Source: Craspedostauros australis (taxonomy: Eukaryota; Bacillariophyta; Bacillariophyceae; Mastogloiales; Achnanthaceae). From it: DNA of 64,000 nucleotides. The stretch lies in assembly GCA_026770025.1 (NCBI GenBank), contig JAMXDE010000008.1, forward strand, positions 1,550,001-1,614,000, read 5' to 3'. The first letter of the stretch is position 1, and each line of letters starts with the position of its first letter. Positions 21,013 through 30,581 of the stretch are shown here, one piece after another. The position numbers and the translations under genes were made by a program. Under the pieces are notes generated by a model that saw nothing but the letters and a program-made list of their open reading frames with translations, did no database searches and had not been told where the DNA came from.

Positions 21013-21864
21013 TCATCGCAACGTGATGGACGACAGTACGAGTATGGTGGTTGCCGTTGCAACGACGGCGTGGCCGATAAAAGAACCCGCACGCATCGCG
21101 TCGGATCCATCGCTGGGCGCTTGCGTCGGAAGAGACGTTGGCAACTGCGACGGCAATGATGTTGCAAGCGACGTCGGTGAAGGTGTCATGGCGGACGTCG
21201 GCACATGCGACGGCGCGGCGGTCATTGCGACCGCGTTCAAGATATACTGCGAATAATACCACCGCGAGATATTGAGATCCACATCGGTTTGGATGACGAC
21301 CGTGACGTCTAGGATCATGTCGTCATCGAGCTGGTCCATGCGCAGGATGCCGTGCACGTCGGTCTTGGGTTCTGGGTTCGTGTGGCAGATGCCGCCGACG
21401 CGTGCGACGTCCGTGCATTGCTGGCTCTCTTGGACGTCCGTGTCGTTGATGTTGGGACGCAACGATGTGAAGGTGCGGCGGTCGTTGGGGCTGGCGAGAC
21501 GGATGAGGAAGCCTTTGAATTGGCTGTGCTGCGGCGACGTGGATTGCAAGGAGATGTTGTGGTCCTGGCGCGTGAAGAAGTCGAAGGGGAGATCGGGCTG
21601 CAGGGTCTCGTTGTTGATGGAGATGGTGAGGTTGAAATCGGACAGCTGCGTCGTTCCGAACTGCTCCGGAAGGTAGTGGATCTGCGATCCCTCGTCGGGC
21701 GTGGTCGTGAGGGCCTGCAGCAGCGCCTCCGTTCCCGGCTTGCAGCTGCCAGCCGAGCTCGGGAATGCCGATGTGAATGTCGTCGTCATGGCTGTCATGG
21801 TTGTCATCGCCACGGCGGCAGCAACGACGGCCAACGAGGGACGCTGCCCGTTGGATCGCGGCAT
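21013..21864 (-). CDS. Secreted, probably GPI-anchored Reeler-like domain protein
   Basis: 283 residues from the ATG in GCGATGCCG; the frame stays open upstream without a better start. The N-terminus has a hydrophobic Ala/Met/Thr-rich signal (residues about 12-35, LAVVAAAVAMTTMTAMTTTF) ending near AFPSSAG. The ectodomain (about 38-205) has paired cysteines and the run QFKGFLIRLASPNDRRTFTS. It continues with QQCTDVARVGGICHTN and a block ending LDVTVVIQTDVDLNISRWYY. This order (FKGFLI, then C-x-x-x-x-x-HTN, then a final TVV...W strand) is like a reelin N-terminal (Reeler) domain; that naming is tentative. A Pro/Ser/Thr-rich stalk (PTSLATSLPSQLPTSLPTQ) leads to a hydrophobic C-terminus, suggesting a GPI anchor. 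It converges with the polyglutamine gene. Confidence 0.7.
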   Translation of the reverse strand: MPRSNGQRPSLAVVAAAVAMTTMTAMTTTFTSAFPSSAGSCKPGTEALLQALTTTPDEGSQIHYLPEQFGTTQLSDFNLTISINNETLQPDLPFDFFTRQDHNISLQSTSPQHSQFKGFLIRLASPNDRRTFTSLRPNINDTDVQESQQCTDVARVGGICHTNPEPKTDVHGILRMDQLDDDMILDVTVVIQTDVDLNISRWYYSQYILNAVAMTAAPSHVPTSAMTPSPTSLATSLPSQLPTSLPTQAPSDGSDAMRAGSFIGHAVVATATTILVLSSITLR

Positions 21865-22896
21865 CGTTTGTCGGCCGCGTCGCTTCTGGACTTTATGAGC
21901 TATGAGGACGTATGTACTAGTGTGGTGCACCTATCATACGTCTCTGTGGATGCTTGGGTGTGTTGAGACAGAGTAGGTGGATGCTTGGACACTTAGACAC
22001 TTGGGTGCTTGGACAGAGAACCTTGCGCAGACTGCACCTCTCCCTCTTGTCGAGAGTGCGATAGGAGGCGTCGATCGTGCTTCGGATGCACTGGGTCGCT
22101 CGCTTTCTTTGGTGGGAATGATCACAATCCCAGTCATGAAGTACGCTCTGATTTGGAATGATTCAGAATGGTGGTGCATCAAACAGCAACCATCCATCAA
22201 CAGCGTTGACCAACAACAAGCATCTCGTCGGAGGATGGAGTTGAACAACGAATGAGAAAGCACCGCGAGAGAGAACGAAGAACGTACCATCGCGACAAAA
22301 GAAGGATGAAGCAAGCCAACGGCACGATGGACAACAGATCAAACGGACGCTTCAAAACGTGGGGACCAATCGTTGTTTTGCAAATTCTTCGACGGTGCTA
22401 AAATAATATTAACCATACCTTAATGTTTTGGAATATAGTTGATCGTGAATTGTGCGAAAATAATGGTGCGTACGATTTGGTAGTAGTCGTGTCTTCACAT
22501 CAAATGTCGGACGTCGCACAAGTCGTGCGTTCTGTCGTTGAATCCAGCAGGTCATCTGTGCGCCATCGCGACCAAATCTTTTCGCGTCTTTGTGCCAACC
22601 CAGACAAACAACGAGAGGCATCGCGAGTGTGACGGCACCCTTCGTTTCCTTTGACATCTGTCCGAGTCGCCCTGTTGGTTGTCTTCATTTGGAGGACACG
22701 ACAGAGAGTGGACAGAGGAAGACCCGTTGGACGTATGCATCAGCTACGACTATAACATTGATCGACGTCTACCGCATTGAGCGACGATCAATAGAGGCCC
22801 TGCTGCCATACCACGCTTGCAAGGAGAAAACAAAGGTTCATTCCATCCCAAGACAGAGCATTCACCAAGACTGCGAGGACTGCTGAATCTGCGATC
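21865..22896. other. Divergent intergenic region
   Basis: About 1 kb without a supported gene. Stretches near 21940-22000 repeat CTTGGACA/CTTGGGTG. No promoter element is certain. Confidence 0.5.
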
Positions 22897-24096
22897 ATGT
22901 CAGCGAAACGGGGAGACAGCGAAGATGAGGAGGAGTACAAAGAAGCTGCTGCCAACGACAATGGCAACAGCAACGACAATGGCAATGGCAACAACGACTT
23001 TGGCGGGGATGACGAAGACGATGATGAGGCCGACTTCGTGCCTGGCATGGAGGACGATGAGGATGACGAGTACGATCTCGAGGATCAAGCGGACGGCGAC
23101 GACGACGACGGCGACGACCTGGACTTGATTCCGCAGATCCTGCAGGGGACCTTCCGATGGAACGCCGACCAATCGATAACGTTCGCCGGTGCCAACATGT
23201 TCAGCTTCGATTCGCTGCCTGCGGACGAGCAGCGGTCGCCGTCGGCGCTAGCCACCTTCCCTCCGACGTCCAAGATCCTTTGCTCGGGCCACGTCAATGC
23301 CATCCAAGTTCCGTCTCTGGAGATAGAGTTCCTTCTGCAGGATTACGCGGTTGTGCAGCATGATCCGCTCGCGATCAAGCTCTTGGCGGAGCAACGGACG
23401 ATGCCCACGGCGGCAGCGGCGACGACGTCCCTGAAGAAGCCACCGCCGTCATCGTCGGTACCAGCAGCTGCAGCAGCCGCCAACGAAGATGACGATGACG
23501 ATGACGATGGAGAAGATGGAAAGCTCTCATCCAAAAAGCCAGCAGCATCAGGCACAGCATCAACCAAGCAACCGCCCACCTCGTCCAGCACAGTGTACAC
23601 CATCGTCGGTCGTAGATTGCAAACACCGACCACCGCGAGCGATTCGCCGGTCCAACTCACAGAATTCACGGGATACTACAGGCCCAGCGACGCCGATGCC
23701 GGCAACCACATCACCAATCCAACCACCGCCGCCTTCCCTCTCGTCTGCATAACGCAATCCGAAACCGTGTCATCCCAACCTGCCGGCGCAAAGGCAGCGC
23801 CGCCAGCAGCTGCGCCAGCAGCAGCAGCACGTCCATCCACAAATGACGATGACGACGACGAGAATGATGGCGGGGTGGATTACAATGAGCTCATCGCTTT
23901 GCACGACGATGCCAATCTGTCCGTCGAAGAGCTGAGACGCAAATACCACGGCACTGCCAAACGGGCGGCAGCCGTCAATCCTGCCGCAGGTGCCAAGCGT
24001 TTGAAATCGGGCAGCGGTCTCATAGTCGCCGCGAAGAAGATGGCGGATGATGATGATGATGACGACGACGACGATGATGACGACATTGGGTTCTAA
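22897..24096 (+). CDS. Acidic, probably nuclear protein with two conserved blocks
   Basis: 399 residues starting at ATG in GATCATGTCA. The N-terminus (1-80) is nearly all Asp, Glu, Asn and Gly and the C-terminus ends in a run of 13 Asp. Between them are a folded-looking block (about 80-170, IPQILQGTFRWNADQSITFA, then SKILCSGHVNAIQVPSLEIEF) and a second strand-rich block (about 225-285, YTIVGRRLQ, QLTEFTGYYRP). A helix VDYNELIALHDDANLSVEELRRKYHG follows in the last third; similar 'LxxLxxDAxLSxEELxxKY' helices occur in chromatin-remodeller and histone-chaperone subunits. The acidic tracts fit histone binding, but that is inference. No intron is seen and no family name can be given. Confidence 0.75.
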   Translation: MSAKRGDSEDEEEYKEAAANDNGNSNDNGNGNNDFGGDDEDDDEADFVPGMEDDEDDEYDLEDQADGDDDDGDDLDLIPQILQGTFRWNADQSITFAGANMFSFDSLPADEQRSPSALATFPPTSKILCSGHVNAIQVPSLEIEFLLQDYAVVQHDPLAIKLLAEQRTMPTAAAATTSLKKPPPSSSVPAAAAAANEDDDDDDDGEDGKLSSKKPAASGTASTKQPPTSSSTVYTIVGRRLQTPTTASDSPVQLTEFTGYYRPSDADAGNHITNPTTAAFPLVCITQSETVSSQPAGAKAAPPAAAPAAAARPSTNDDDDDENDGGVDYNELIALHDDANLSVEELRRKYHGTAKRAAAVNPAAGAKRLKSGSGLIVAAKKMADDDDDDDDDDDDDIGF

Positions 24097-24702
24097 CAGA
24101 TGATGAAGAGCGCACTGTGCTCTTTGTTTTGTGTGGCGTGCTTGCATGGCACGTACGTGCTTTGGCACACAGTGTGTATCTGTGGTGGGACGGCAAGAAT
24201 CCCGCCATCGTCGCACGATAGATTACTCCACGGGTATACTGGAGTGCTCTATTCATACGTAATAGTAAACAAATCTCTCAACACAGAGAGAGACAGAGAC
24301 AGTAATGGGGTTGCATACAGACGTCGTTTGTGCGCTTGCCAGTTATCGAGATTGCATCAATGTCGCCTTGGAATAGCTCGCAGTCGCAGAGGGCGCAACT
24401 CGTTTGGAAGAGTTTTTCGCAGGGTACCGTGCAACAGGCAGACCTGATGGAATCAAAGGAATCAATCGATGGATGCGACAAGAACGACAACAGCAACGCC
24501 AAAAAACACATCGGCAATGGCGCAATTCAAACCGACATGAACAACCGCACTCGCAGCCGTATCAACCAACACCAGCAAGAATAGTAGTACTCGTACGACA
24601 ACAGAAGACGCAAACGAACGGCGACGACCATCATCACAGAGAGGCAGCCGATCGACCCCGGTCTCATCAGCAGCGAGCAGCCACGCCTAAAGGACCGCCA
24701 TC
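24097..24702. other. Intergenic region before the Tim17-like gene
   Basis: No supported gene. The second half (24480-24700) is A/C-rich (CGACAACAGCAACGCC, CAACACCAGCAAG) and looks like the leader of the next gene. Confidence 0.5.
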
Positions 24703-25459
24703 ATGTCCAAATCATTCCAGGAGTACCGCAGAGAACTGTACGAGACGGGACAGGATTATGGCTTGACACCGATCTCCAAGAAGCTCTACTTTGCAACGGT
24801 GCGTTTTCGTTGTTAGTTGCGTGTTGCGCGTTGCATAGATTGCCTGCTTGGCGACCTTCTCTCCTTCCTTGCTTGCTCACAGAGTTGCATCCATCCATCT
24901 CCCTTCCCTCCAACACGCACTCACATGCACGCACACGCACACATGTGCAATACCATACTCGCATGATGCGCAGATGCAAGGCGCGGGCGCCGGTATCGCG
25001 TACGGCATCTGCCACTGGGCCTTCTACCCGGACAAGTTCGTCTTTTCCCACAAGAACACCGTCCTGCCAGGCCCATCGCGCGGCATGCAGTACCTCAATG
25101 CCACCATGCTGCGACCCTCCATCTACTTCACGGCCGTCAGCGTCACATTCGCGGCCGTCGAATCCCTGCTGGAAGAGCTGCGCGGCTCGCACAAGGATCC
25201 CGTCAACACCGCCTCGGCGGGTTTTGCGGCCGGCCTCGTCATGGGCGGATTCTTCACGCGGCGATTTGACATCGCGGGCGTCACGGGCCTCGGCATGTCC
25301 CTGATCATGGGATGCGTCGAGCTCAACGGGCCCAACCTCATCACGGATCCGGAAAAACAGCAGAAGAAGCTCTTTCCCGAGTCCGTGCCGGTCAAGTTCG
25401 AGGAGTCGGAAGAACTGTTTGCGTTGAAGGAGAAGTATCCTGCATACAAGGACAACTAG
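24703..25459 (+). CDS. Tim17/Tim22/Tim23 family inner-membrane protein, possibly complex I subunit NDUFA11 (two exons)
   Basis: Exon 1 is 24703-24798 and exon 2 is 24974-25459; the phase-0 intron has a GTGCGT donor and GCGCAG acceptor. The product has 193 residues. It starts MSKSFQEYRRELYETGQDYG and has four hydrophobic stretches: around GAGAGIAYGICHWAFYP, YFTAVSVTFAAVESLLEEL, SAGFAAGLVMGGFF and GVTGLGMSLIMG. The central VESLLEELRGSHKDPVNTAS followed by AGFAAGLVMG is the typical Tim17-family glycine-rich loop and helix (V-x-x-x-x-x-x-x-R-x-x-x-D-P-x-N-x-x-x-A-G-x-x-A-G). Size and the DPVN-GG motif fit NDUFA11/B14.7 better than Tim17, but a transport role cannot be excluded. No cleavable presequence is evident, as usual for the family. 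A GA repeat starts right at the stop codon. Confidence 0.8.
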
Positions 25460-25930
25460 AGAGAGAGAGAGAGAGAGTGTGTGGCAATGTGTCGGCCCTG
25501 GGTTGATGCATCTTTAACAATCGTCACAAAACAAAATTAGGAACGAGTTTGAAAGGAACATGAACCCACGTGCTAGTACATGCTCCCGCCGGGCTCTGAG
25601 CCAATGGGACATGCAATAGCCGTGCTGGATGCAATCGGGGGTGTCAAGTCATCACCATGCTGTCAAAAGCTCGTTATTGTTTCCTCAGGTGTGTGTTTGT
25701 CGAAGCAGCTCAACTGTTTCGCACGTGCTAAATCGCATTCGTGCCACTGCTTGAGCATGATCATGTAGAGACGTCCGGCACGTCGACTCCTGGAACACAG
25801 AAGAATGGACCACGTGGTATTACTATGCATACGCATACTCGATCCCGACTGTAATAGTGCTGTTATACGAGGACACATTGCTGGAGTAGTACTCTCTCTC
25901 TCTGTACAGGAGCATCTTCGACAAGAGCAC
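25460..25930. other. Convergent intergenic region
   Basis: Begins with a GA microsatellite (25460-25478). Contains AT-rich 3'-end-like sequence near 25815-25875. No gene is seen. Confidence 0.5.
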
Positions 25931-27823
25931 TTAATCACGACGTCCATCATCTGGTCGGAGTTTAACATCCTGTTTTTGGACGACAACATTGCCTTCATCA
26001 CTGTTGTCAAGGATATTCTGAACCTCCTTCTCGATGGCCGCCAGCATGATCTCGAATCCCTTGCTGGATAGGTGCGCAAAATCGGGCATCAGATCCTTCA
26101 CGATCTGCTTGTTGGTTTCCCGGTAATGCTCGTTGCCCATGGAACCCAAGAAGAGGTTGTCGACGTCGAAATACACGAGATGGTCCTGCTTCGAGGCAAA
26201 GTGCTTCAGTTCCTTGTTGATGGCACGGATGGCCGGCCACAGCGGGTAATCCTCCTTGGCGAAGAATTCGTTGCGCTTCAGCTGACGATCATTGTTGGAT
26301 TTCCGCTTCTTGACCTTGGCGCTGACGTGCGTTTCGTTCTTGGTGCCACGGTACTCATTGACGATCCCGCTGTCGAGTGTCGAGCGTGGCATCAGCCCCT
26401 GCAGCACGATGGTCACACCTGGATTCATTTCGAAGATGCGATCGGCGATCTTGAGGATGCCCAAAGTGACGGCCTCTTCGGAGCACAGATTGTTGGCAAG
26501 GTCGTTCATTCCGATGTGAACCCAGAAGATTTTGGGTGACCAGTCCTTGGGGATTTCACCATTCTCAATGCGCCAAAGCAGATTGCTCGTCTGAAACAAA
26601 TTGCGGAGTAGAGCAGAAGAGAGGACGGTGGCGCAGGGCAATGCAGTTTGGTGTTCACGTATGTGCCATGTTGTATCAGGGAGTGCACAGATGAACATCA
26701 AACGAGGATTTATTTTGGAAGCGTTGAGCATGGCGCGGCAGGTGTGAGGGAAATAGATTCATCAAAACAGAATGCGCCAAATTCATGCAGAGTGCTCTGC
26801 TCATCCATGGCTGTTTCAAAACTCTCGCAACACAATGCAAGCACAATCAAGTTCGACTTGCGACGGCGCTGACCATGCCGCACGGGAGGAACGTCCAAAG
26901 CCATTGCTTGATATTGTGGCGTATAGTCATGCAGCTTGAAAAGTCGCACAGCTCATGGCATTGCTGGAGTGCATCTCTTGCATCTTTCGCAACGAACGTA
27001 CCGTATCATCCGATATTCCTTGTGCAATCGCATTCAAACCCCAACCACCTGGATCCGTGAATCTTTTCTCGAAGTCGGAACTGACAACCGTGGGATCCGC
27101 CTCGAAGTACTTGGCCCCGTTGAAGGCGTTCGTCATCTCATCGCCCAGAAAGATGACGTCCAAGTCATTGTTCTTGCTCTTGACCTTGTCGTTGTTGGTT
27201 TGATGCATCTTCCTCCACGTCTCCGAGTCTCCCTCCGTCGGTTCCGTCGTGTCGGAGCATTGGCAGGACGTGTCATCGCCAAACAAACACCAGTGGCTGA
27301 TGTGCGCCGTCTTGAGATTGTAATATCCATCGATGTCACCAAAATGCTCCCGCAAATGCGGCGGGATGTACTTGTACTCGCCCCGATGGCGCAGGAAGAG
27401 GATCTTGAAGAAGAGAAGGCCGACGACGGCGAAGACCACCTTGGATCCTCTGGGATAGGCCCGCGAAAACCAAACGAGGTAGGCCATGCATTGCTTGAGC
27501 TTGTTCTGCAGGTACCGTTTGACGTCGTCGACCTTGATCTTCTGCGCATCCTGCTGCACCTTCTTCCAGTCGATGTTCTTGAGCTTGCCAAAGTCGACTC
27601 GCTTCAATTCGTTGACGTCCATCTCCTTGACGAGCTTCTGGTAGCTGACGTCGGAGAACGGATTGATGTCCTTGGTCTTGTCGTCCGCCGATGCCTTGCC
27701 GTTGGCACCGCCATTGTTAGCAGCATGGCCGTTGGCATGACCGTTGGTGGGGTTCAACGACTCCATCTCCACCTCCATCATGCCCAGATCGCCTGGGTTG
27801 TTGCCTGGCTTCAAGCCCACCAT
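25931..27823 (-). CDS. Membrane-anchored SGNH/GDSL-hydrolase-fold protein lacking the catalytic serine (two exons)
   Basis: Exon 1 is 27823-27002 and exon 2 is 26590-25931, joined in phase 0 across a GTACGT...TTTCAG intron of 411 bases, giving 493 residues. The N-terminus is hydrophilic with many Lys. One transmembrane helix lies at about 128-144 (VVFAVVGLLFFKILFL). The C-terminal domain follows the platelet-activating-factor acetylhydrolase-like SGNH pattern: block I DVIFLGDEMTNAF, then GWGLNAIAQGISDDT/TSNLLWRIENGEIP across the splice. Block III is WVHIGMNDLANN (N303), and the C-terminal D444-F-A-H447 with LSSKGFEIML is block V. In block I the nucleophile of G-D-S is replaced by Glu (E229, codon GAG), while Asp and His of block V remain. 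A normal esterase reaction is therefore doubtful; a binding or altered role is possible. Confidence 0.85.
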
Positions 27824-28737
27824 CGCCTATCCGTATGGATGTATTATATGAACTGTATTTGTGTGGGTAAGTACGAGGATGTGCCTGTATGTCTGCGTGG
27901 GTTCACGTGCTCTATTGTCGTTGGCAGTTGTTGCAGTCCTTCGTTGGGTCGTGGTGATGTGGAATGACCAAAAGGTGCTTTCTCGGTTGGCTATCCGTCA
28001 ATGACCTTGCTCGATTCCTTGGGTGTGGCTTTGCGGCCTACTATGATATGATATGATATGATTGCGCAATATAATACTTCTTTCCAACTGGATTGAACTG
28101 CAATGCAACGCAATCAGATGTGATGGTGAGATCTTGGAGTGCGTGCGTTGGTGCGAAAGGGGAGGCGATGAGTATGGGTATGCTGATGGTGATAGTGTGT
28201 GGTGTGGTGGTCACTCCCCACGACAGCGCGAAGAGAACGGTGGCTGAAAGTGGACGTTGGTGGTAATTCGGCGCACTTGTCGAAAGCGTCATTGTTGATT
28301 TTGGTGTTGTGACCATTTCGTGGTCCGTTGGATCGATCATGAAGACACAGTGAACGCTACCACAATCAACCTAGCTCTGCAACACAACTGCTTTTAGCAC
28401 GGCTGAGAATATGATTTACCCATGCACACCAATGTGTACGTGTGGTACTCGTATGCTGTTGGTCAGCAAGCAGTATCAGTATCAGTATCATTAGAGTTCC
28501 TCCACATGCTCTACTCTATTCGGCACGACCCTACTTCGAATTCAGTTCAAGAATCGGTTTTCTGCGCTTGGGGGCCTCTGGAGAATGCTGCCACCCACAC
28601 AATCTACCGTACGAGCAGTATGTGCGGTTCCTAATCAAGATCTTTACCTGCGATTACGAACGACAATGCAAGTGTTGTGCGTATGTGCCCTTGCTCAGAG
28701 TGTCTCCTGAACCACCCCCCTCCACTTCGATCCTCCC
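27824..28737. other. Intergenic region between two minus-strand genes
   Basis: No supported gene. An ATATG repeat lies at 28041-28063 and a CAGTAT repeat near 28473-28490. Confidence 0.5.
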
Positions 28738-29487
28738 CTATATGAGAAAGGAACCTTGCAACTTCGCGATGAGCTCCTTCTCCATCGACAGCGGAACAGC
28801 GAGATAACGGTCCGCCTGCACCAGGATCTGCGACTTCTCCGCCTCCAAGGCGTCTTCCAGCGCTTCTCTGCCGCAGTCGATACCATCCACGATGATGTTC
28901 CTGTTGGACATATCCATGCTCCCGCTGAAGGTACCGCCACCCTCCACCCAAGCAAAGTGAGCATCGTTCGTCAACGGCCACACGGAGACCACCTCGTTGC
29001 GCCAGGATCGGGCCTGTTCCGGATCGGTCCACGTCAAGAAGCTGTCCGCAGGTCGCGGGACGGGATGGCCCGACAGCATGTCCAGCACCGGCTGCGACAG
29101 CACGACGCCTGCCGAATGCTCCACCGCCACGATGCTGGGTTGCGCGGACTTGGGCGCCAGCTTGTACATCATTTGGTACCCGCTGGCCACGACGCCGTGC
29201 AAGAATCGACGATCGCACGATTGGTCGATCAAGGCGACGGCTTCGTCGATGGAGCCCAGACGGTTCGTTGTTGTGACGGAATCATCCGCCAGAAGAGGAG
29301 TCTCCCTCTGCTGCGCAACACCGGCGGCGACGGCAACAGCAGCTGCGGCGGATCCAAACAGGCCGCGTCGATCAGTCAGCAGGTTGGAAGCCTCCACTGT
29401 TGGGCGCGCCGCTGTTGGTGTCGACAGCGCATGCGTATTCCATTGCGCGCACAGCAGCGAGGCGGAGAGGAAGCAGGCAGTCTTCAT
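28738..29487 (-). CDS. Predicted plastid (thylakoid lumen) protein of unknown function
   Basis: 249 residues. The first ~20 (MKTACFLSASLLCAQWNTHA) look like a signal peptide, followed by a short transit-peptide-like part rich in Thr/Ala/Pro. A twin-arginine with hydrophobic core then follows (DRRGLFGSAAAAVAVAAGVA, about 39-58). This three-part N-terminus is what a lumenal protein imported into a secondary plastid and then through the Tat pathway would need. The mature part (about 60-249) has no domain I can name. It contains SIVAVEHSAGVVLSQPVLD, a W-rich segment SFLTWTDPEQARSWRNEVVSVW, and a Gly-rich FAWVEGGGTFSGSMD. It ends in a helical tail, LVQADRYLAVPLSMEKELIA. Single exon. The localisation is an inference from sequence. 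Confidence 0.7.
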   Translation of the reverse strand: MKTACFLSASLLCAQWNTHALSTPTAARPTVEASNLLTDRRGLFGSAAAAVAVAAGVAQQRETPLLADDSVTTTNRLGSIDEAVALIDQSCDRRFLHGVVASGYQMMYKLAPKSAQPSIVAVEHSAGVVLSQPVLDMLSGHPVPRPADSFLTWTDPEQARSWRNEVVSVWPLTNDAHFAWVEGGGTFSGSMDMSNRNIIVDGIDCGREALEDALEAEKSQILVQADRYLAVPLSMEKELIAKLQGSFLI

Positions 29488-30581
29488 TGTTCTGCGTATG
29501 GTATGGTAAACGTGAAATCAGTCGTCGTTTCGGATGAATTGATGCACAGTCTGAGGTTGTTTGCCTTGATCGTGTCGTTTGGGCTGAGTCAGTTTCGTCC
29601 TGTTGTGTTGTGTTCTGCTCTGTTGGTATGAGGACCTTGGCTCGTACGACTATCACACCCATGAACTCTACTCGTATCCTCACCGTGCTGATGTTACTTT
29701 TGTTTCTGTTTCCGTTCCTGGTGACGATTTTGCGACTTTGCGTTCTTCTTCGCAAATCCGAGAATCGCAGATGGCCAGTTGTTCGTCGACGCCCGCACGA
29801 CGTACGCAAAGTCGTGCAAGTAGATGCAACCACACAACAACATGAGCAGATGGACATACTATGTGCTGGGCATGTATCGCTGTATCCACTGGCTACGAGC
29901 AGAGCAGAGCAGAGGAGTCTATGTATCTATTATACTCGCATAGTATAATAGGTACATACCATAGCTATGATACCTTAGACTATGAATAGCTTCCAATGCG
30001 CCCGAGTTACTTCGTCGTGCTATCCTATTCCCCTACTCTTTAGTTTGCCGAACGTGTAGAACTCACGGAAGGAACGTCACAGTCCATATCTGCCTTCCGT
30101 TGGAGCAGCAACGCTTTCTGCTTTATCCGCATCGCTGTGATTGAAGTAAAGTAGTTCGGAGCACAGAGAGGAGAACGTCGCAAAAGCGCTGATGTTAGCA
30201 AAAGGAAGTGTCCCCTCATTCTATACTGACCAAAAGACGGACGATCATTTGGCCAGCTCAAACAGATGGACCGACGCATGAAACGCATCAGATAATCTTG
30301 CAAGGAGAAATTAGGAGACGTCAAGGATACTGCCGATCCATGAGTCGCTGCATCTTGCATAAACACCGCGCACCATTGGTGCGAGTAGTGCGTCGATGTG
30401 AGAGAAGGAAACGAAGAGAAGCGGAAAGGACAAACGAGTCTTGCTGGGGCAAACAGACAGAGCATGATGCTGATACAGCCACGACACACTGGAGAACAAC
30501 GAGCACAAAAAGCCACGTCCACTCGCATCGGCCGGACATACCTGTGCATCCTCCCGAGTAGCGTGCTCGCAACCGCCCTCA
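29488..30581. other. Intergenic region between the plastid-protein gene and the UTP4 locus
   Basis: No supported gene. The AT-rich stretch around 29928-29955 (TATTATACTCGCATAGTATA) probably belongs to a 3' end. Open frames at 30040-30603 and 30208-30561 overlap each other on opposite strands and lack any domain. Confidence 0.5.

Noticed and set aside
26936-27967. Antisense open frame of ~343 codons opposite exon 1 of the SGNH gene
   Set aside because: A shadow of the real exon; the minus strand has the conserved blocks and matching splice sites.
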